A stretch of 64,000 bases of DNA from JAFECT01 sp035551675 (GTDB lineage Bacteria > Pseudomonadota > Alphaproteobacteria > Caulobacterales > Caulobacteraceae), in the NCBI GenBank assembly GCA_035551675.1, contig DASZMV010000067.1, forward strand, positions 43,112-107,111. The letters run 5' to 3'. The position numbers were made by a program, and so were the translations under genes. The notes under the pieces were generated by a model. The model made no database searches and was not told the DNA's origin. It was given only the letters and a program-made list of their open reading frames with translations. Below are positions 61,724 to 64,000 of this stretch, in pieces (the first letter of the stretch is position 1; every line of letters begins with the position of its first letter).

Positions 61724-62521
61724 TCAGCGGTTGGCGCAGGCGTGGTTGGCGTGGAAGGTCGGCCTGAACGGTTGGTTGCGGAACTGGGGCGGAACCTCGG
61801 ATGGGGAATAGGGCTGGCCGGCCTTCAGCGCGCGGATCGCGGCCGGACCCGCCGCGCCGACCAGCTCGGAACCGCCGCCGCTCATGATCTTCGGCTCGCC
61901 CACCAGATAACCGTTCGAGTTGATCTCGATCCTGATTTCGATGTTGGCGTTGCGGTTGCCGGCGATCGAGCAGTCGAAGTTCCAATTGTTCTCGACCTTG
62001 TCGACGAAGCCCCTGAGCGCCAAGCCGCTCTGGGCGGGTGTCAGGTCCACCTTGGGCGGGCCCTGGGAAGGGCCGGGCGGCAGCGGCTTGCGCGATTTTG
62101 ACGCGGCGGCGGCGCCGAAGTCGCGCCGAGCGGCGGCGGTCGGGTCGAAGGGCGTCGAGGGCGGCGAGGGTTTTTGCGGCGGCGTCGGCTTGGTCTTGCC
62201 GGGCTTGGTCGGCGTCGCCGGCGGCTTGGGCTGCGGCTGCGGCTTGGGCGTCTCCTTCGGCGGAGGCGGCGTGGGCAGCGGCTGCGGTTTCGGCGGCGTG
62301 GGGAGCGGTTCCGGCGCTGGCGGCGGCGCGGTTTCCTGCGCGGCGGGCGTCGGCTCGGACTGCACCGACGCCGGCGGCGCGTTCGATACAAGGGTCACCG
62401 GCACGCCGGCGGGAGGCGGCGGCGGCTCCGGCATTTCGAAGCTTAAAAAGATCAGCGCCAGGACCACGGCCGCGTGCACCGCGACCGAGCCAATCCAGGA
62501 AGGGATCTTCGACTGCTCCAT
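61724..62521 (-). CDS. tolA: TolA-like protein with proline-rich linker
   Basis: A 265-residue inner-membrane-anchored protein: one N-terminal helix (VAVHAAVVLALIFLSF), a proline/lysine-rich middle (many PKPQPQPKP-like units) and a TonB/TolA C-terminal domain with FVDKVENNWNFDCSI and two cysteines. The E. coli TolA middle is an Ala/Lys helix, so this linker is TonB-like. Position between tolR and tolB fixes the role. Confidence 0.88.
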   Translation of the reverse strand: MEQSKIPSWIGSVAVHAAVVLALIFLSFEMPEPPPPPAGVPVTLVSNAPPASVQSEPTPAAQETAPPPAPEPLPTPPKPQPLPTPPPPKETPKPQPQPKPPATPTKPGKTKPTPPQKPSPPSTPFDPTAAARRDFGAAAASKSRKPLPPGPSQGPPKVDLTPAQSGLALRGFVDKVENNWNFDCSIAGNRNANIEIRIEINSNGYLVGEPKIMSGGGSELVGAAGPAAIRALKAGQPYSPSEVPPQFRNQPFRPTFHANHACANR

Positions 62522-62525
62522 CGCC

Positions 62526-63020
62526 TCAGGGCTTGGCGCCGGAGGTTTCGCGCGCGGTCTTGTCGGCAGACTTCGTCGGCGCCGCGGTGTCGGTGAGCAG
62601 ATTGATCTTGCTGAAGCCGGAGACCTGCAGCTTGGCCATCACCTTCGCCACCGCTTCGTAGGGCGCGGCGCCGTCGGCGCGGACGAAGATCGGCTTGTCG
62701 TGAGCGCCCTTGGCCAGGTCGTCGAGACGCGGGCCGAGGCTCTCGTAGGCGACGGCGTCGTCGTCGATGAAGATCGAGCCGTCCTTGCGAATGGTCAGAG
62801 TGATCGGCTTGTTCTGATCGTCGATGGCGCCGGCTTCGGTCTTGGGCAGGTCGACCTTCACGCCCGCGGAAAGCAACGGCGCGGAGATCATGAAGATGAT
62901 GAGCAGAACCAGCATCACGTCGACCAGCGGCGTGACGTTGATCTCCGACAGCGTCTGGCGCTCGCGCCCTCGACGACGTCTGCGGCCCTGGCGACCGCCC
63001 GCGGCGGCTGAGAAGGCCAT
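62526..63020 (-). CDS. tolR: Tol-Pal motor protein TolR
   Basis: A 164-residue proton-channel subunit. The helix contains the critical Asp in SEINVTPLVDVMLVLLIIFM, followed by the periplasmic domain (IFVRADGAAPYEAVAKVM). The N-terminus is Arg-rich. The start lies 3 bp from the tolQ stop. It differs from the orphan ExbD at 43.9 kb in its periplasmic half. Confidence 0.94.
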   Translation of the reverse strand: MAFSAAAGGRQGRRRRRGRERQTLSEINVTPLVDVMLVLLIIFMISAPLLSAGVKVDLPKTEAGAIDDQNKPITLTIRKDGSIFIDDDAVAYESLGPRLDDLAKGAHDKPIFVRADGAAPYEAVAKVMAKLQVSGFSKINLLTDTAAPTKSADKTARETSGAKP

Positions 63021-63023
63021 GGC

Positions 63024-63710
63024 TCAGGCCGCCTTGTCGGCGAGACGGCGCGCGATCGCCGAGCTCAGGTCATCGGCGAACGACTCCAGCCGGCCGGAGT
63101 ATTTCGACGCGTCGATCGAGAACTTGTTGTAACCGATATAGGCTGGGATCGCGGCGGCGAGGCCGAGCGCGGTGCAGAACAGCGCTTCCGAGATCGCGGG
63201 CGCCACGGTCGCGAGGTTGGTGTTCTGCTGAACCGCGATGGCGTGAAACGAGTTCATGATGCCCCACACCGTGCCGAACAGGCCGATGAACGGCGAGGCG
63301 GTGGCGACCACCGCCAGCACGCCCAGGCCCTCTTCGATGCGCCGCGTCTCGCGCGCGATCACCGCGTCGAGCACGCGGTCGATGCGGGCGAGCAGCAGCC
63401 CCGCTTCACCGCCGCCGCCGCGGCCGCGCCAGTCCTTCAGGGCGGCGACCAGCATGGCCGGCAATGCCTGTTTCGGATGATCGCCCGCCTGGGCGGCCAG
63501 GTCCTCGAGCGACCGACCGGAGTTGGCGGCGTCCTCGAACTCGTCGGCGGCGCGGTTGATGGCGCCGAAGCGAAACAGCTTGTCCAGGATCACCGCCCAG
63601 GACCACAGCGAGGCCAGGGCCAAGCCTATCATCACCGCCTTGACCACCCAATCCGCCTTCAGGAACAGGTGGACGATGTTCAAGGAGTCGGGATCGAACC
63701 CCTGCCCCAT
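63024..63710 (-). CDS. tolQ: Tol-Pal motor protein TolQ
   Basis: A 228-residue inner-membrane stator of the ExbB/MotA family with three helices: about residues 16-38 (VKAVMIGLALASLWSWAVIL), and two near the C-terminus (LAVVATASPFIGLFGTVWGI, ISEALFCTALGLAAAIPAY). TolQ/R harness proton flow to drive TolA. The ATG at 63710 follows GGAGCGAGCAT. Confidence 0.95.
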   Translation of the reverse strand: MGQGFDPDSLNIVHLFLKADWVVKAVMIGLALASLWSWAVILDKLFRFGAINRAADEFEDAANSGRSLEDLAAQAGDHPKQALPAMLVAALKDWRGRGGGGEAGLLLARIDRVLDAVIARETRRIEEGLGVLAVVATASPFIGLFGTVWGIMNSFHAIAVQQNTNLATVAPAISEALFCTALGLAAAIPAYIGYNKFSIDASKYSGRLESFADDLSSAIARRLADKAA

Positions 63711-63783
63711 ATGCTCGCTCCAAAGTTAGTAGCCGCGGCCGGCGCCCGCGCGGCGGGATACTCATAGAAATCCAGTGTCGAAT

Positions 63784-64000
63784 CTAGGGCGCGAGCGGTT
63801 TCAACCACCTGGAGAGACCCGAGGTCAAAGACGGGGGCGGCCGCCGAGGCCGTCCCGACAGGTCTATGCAAGCCGCCTCCACCGCCGCCGTGGTCAGGAT
63901 ATCGCCGTTCCGGATGATCGACTGGCTGATGGACAGCCGCGCGCCCTTGACCGCGTCGTAGGCGGTGTGGACCACCAGCTCGTCGTCGATCCGCGCGCCC
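63784..64000 (-). CDS. ybgC: Acyl-CoA thioesterase YbgC (5' part beyond window)
   Basis: The C-terminal 72 codons of a hot-dog-fold thioesterase, ending at the stop at 63784-63786. It contains DDELVVHTAYDAVKGARLSI, SIIRNGDILTTAAVEAACID and a Pro-rich tail; the family's active-site region lies beyond the right edge. Its position upstream of tolQ is that of YbgC in the Tol-Pal operon. Confidence 0.85.
   Translation of the reverse strand, partial: GARIDDELVVHTAYDAVKGARLSISQSIIRNGDILTTAAVEAACIDLSGRPRRPPPSLTSGLSRWLKPLAP

Overview
This is a 64 kb, GC-rich stretch of an alphaproteobacterial chromosome, most like Caulobacterales (Caulobacter/Phenylobacterium). The assignment rests on gene content and is an inference: PHB genes phaA-phaB divergent from phaR, rpoH next to a small CheY-like/HPt-like cluster, a DUF4908-type secreted protein, and a complete ybgC-tolQRAB-pal-cpoB run that continues into tilS-ftsH-folP. 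Coding density is high, with many 4-bp stop/start overlaps. I see no rRNA, tRNA, CRISPR array, insertion sequence or prophage.

Layout. 1-3.5 kb: 4-hydroxyphenylpyruvate dioxygenase (cut by the left edge), a DedA-like membrane protein, dsbB, coq7 and a lipoprotein. 3.6-18.6 kb: one minus-strand gene of 14,976 bp (23% of the window). It encodes a predicted 4,991-residue autotransporter whose passenger holds about 65 glycine-rich repeats ahead of a C-terminal beta-barrel. This is the outstanding feature. 18.9-29.2 kb: HNH nuclease, DNA glycosylase, GluQ-RS, EamA transporter, cold-shock protein, serine hydrolase, HSL-type esterase, pyrD, SixA-like phosphatase, methyltransferase, gloB and a DUF4908-like protein. 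29.2-32.5 kb: the PHB locus. 32.5-37 kb: small conserved genes, a GT2/GT39 glycosyltransferase pair and HMG-CoA lyase. 37-46 kb: thrS-yidD, an atypical Fe-S scaffold, GtrA, cysS-DinB-SRPBCC, folE, an orphan ExbD, a LysE exporter and a RluA-type pseudouridine synthase. 46-49.4 kb: rpoH and a CheY-like/HPt-like operon. 49.5-55.3 kb: purA, serC, PhzF, thiD, a conserved small gene and folP. 55.3-64 kb: ftsH, tilS and the Tol-Pal operon, truncated at the right edge in ybgC.

How the genes work together. Tol-Pal (envelope constriction and outer-membrane integrity), DsbB (periplasmic disulfides), FtsH, RpoH and YidD are envelope and proteostasis functions. The giant autotransporter would be exported to the surface of the same envelope. 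Its mature part appears to have only two cysteines, both at the passenger/barrel junction. PhaA and PhaB make 3-hydroxybutyryl-CoA for PHB under PhaR; HMG-CoA lyase feeds acetoacetate and acetyl-CoA into the same pool. FolE and FolP belong to folate synthesis.

Points worth a second look: the autotransporter repeats and their two-unit higher-order pattern, matching hairpins at both ends of that gene, a palindrome upstream of it, CTG start candidates (RluA-type gene, DUF1801 gene), CheY/HPt-like proteins with substituted phosphosites, an IscU/SufU-like protein lacking the third cysteine, an orphan ExbD, a heat-shock-type promoter before rpoH, and two related intergenic palindromic elements.
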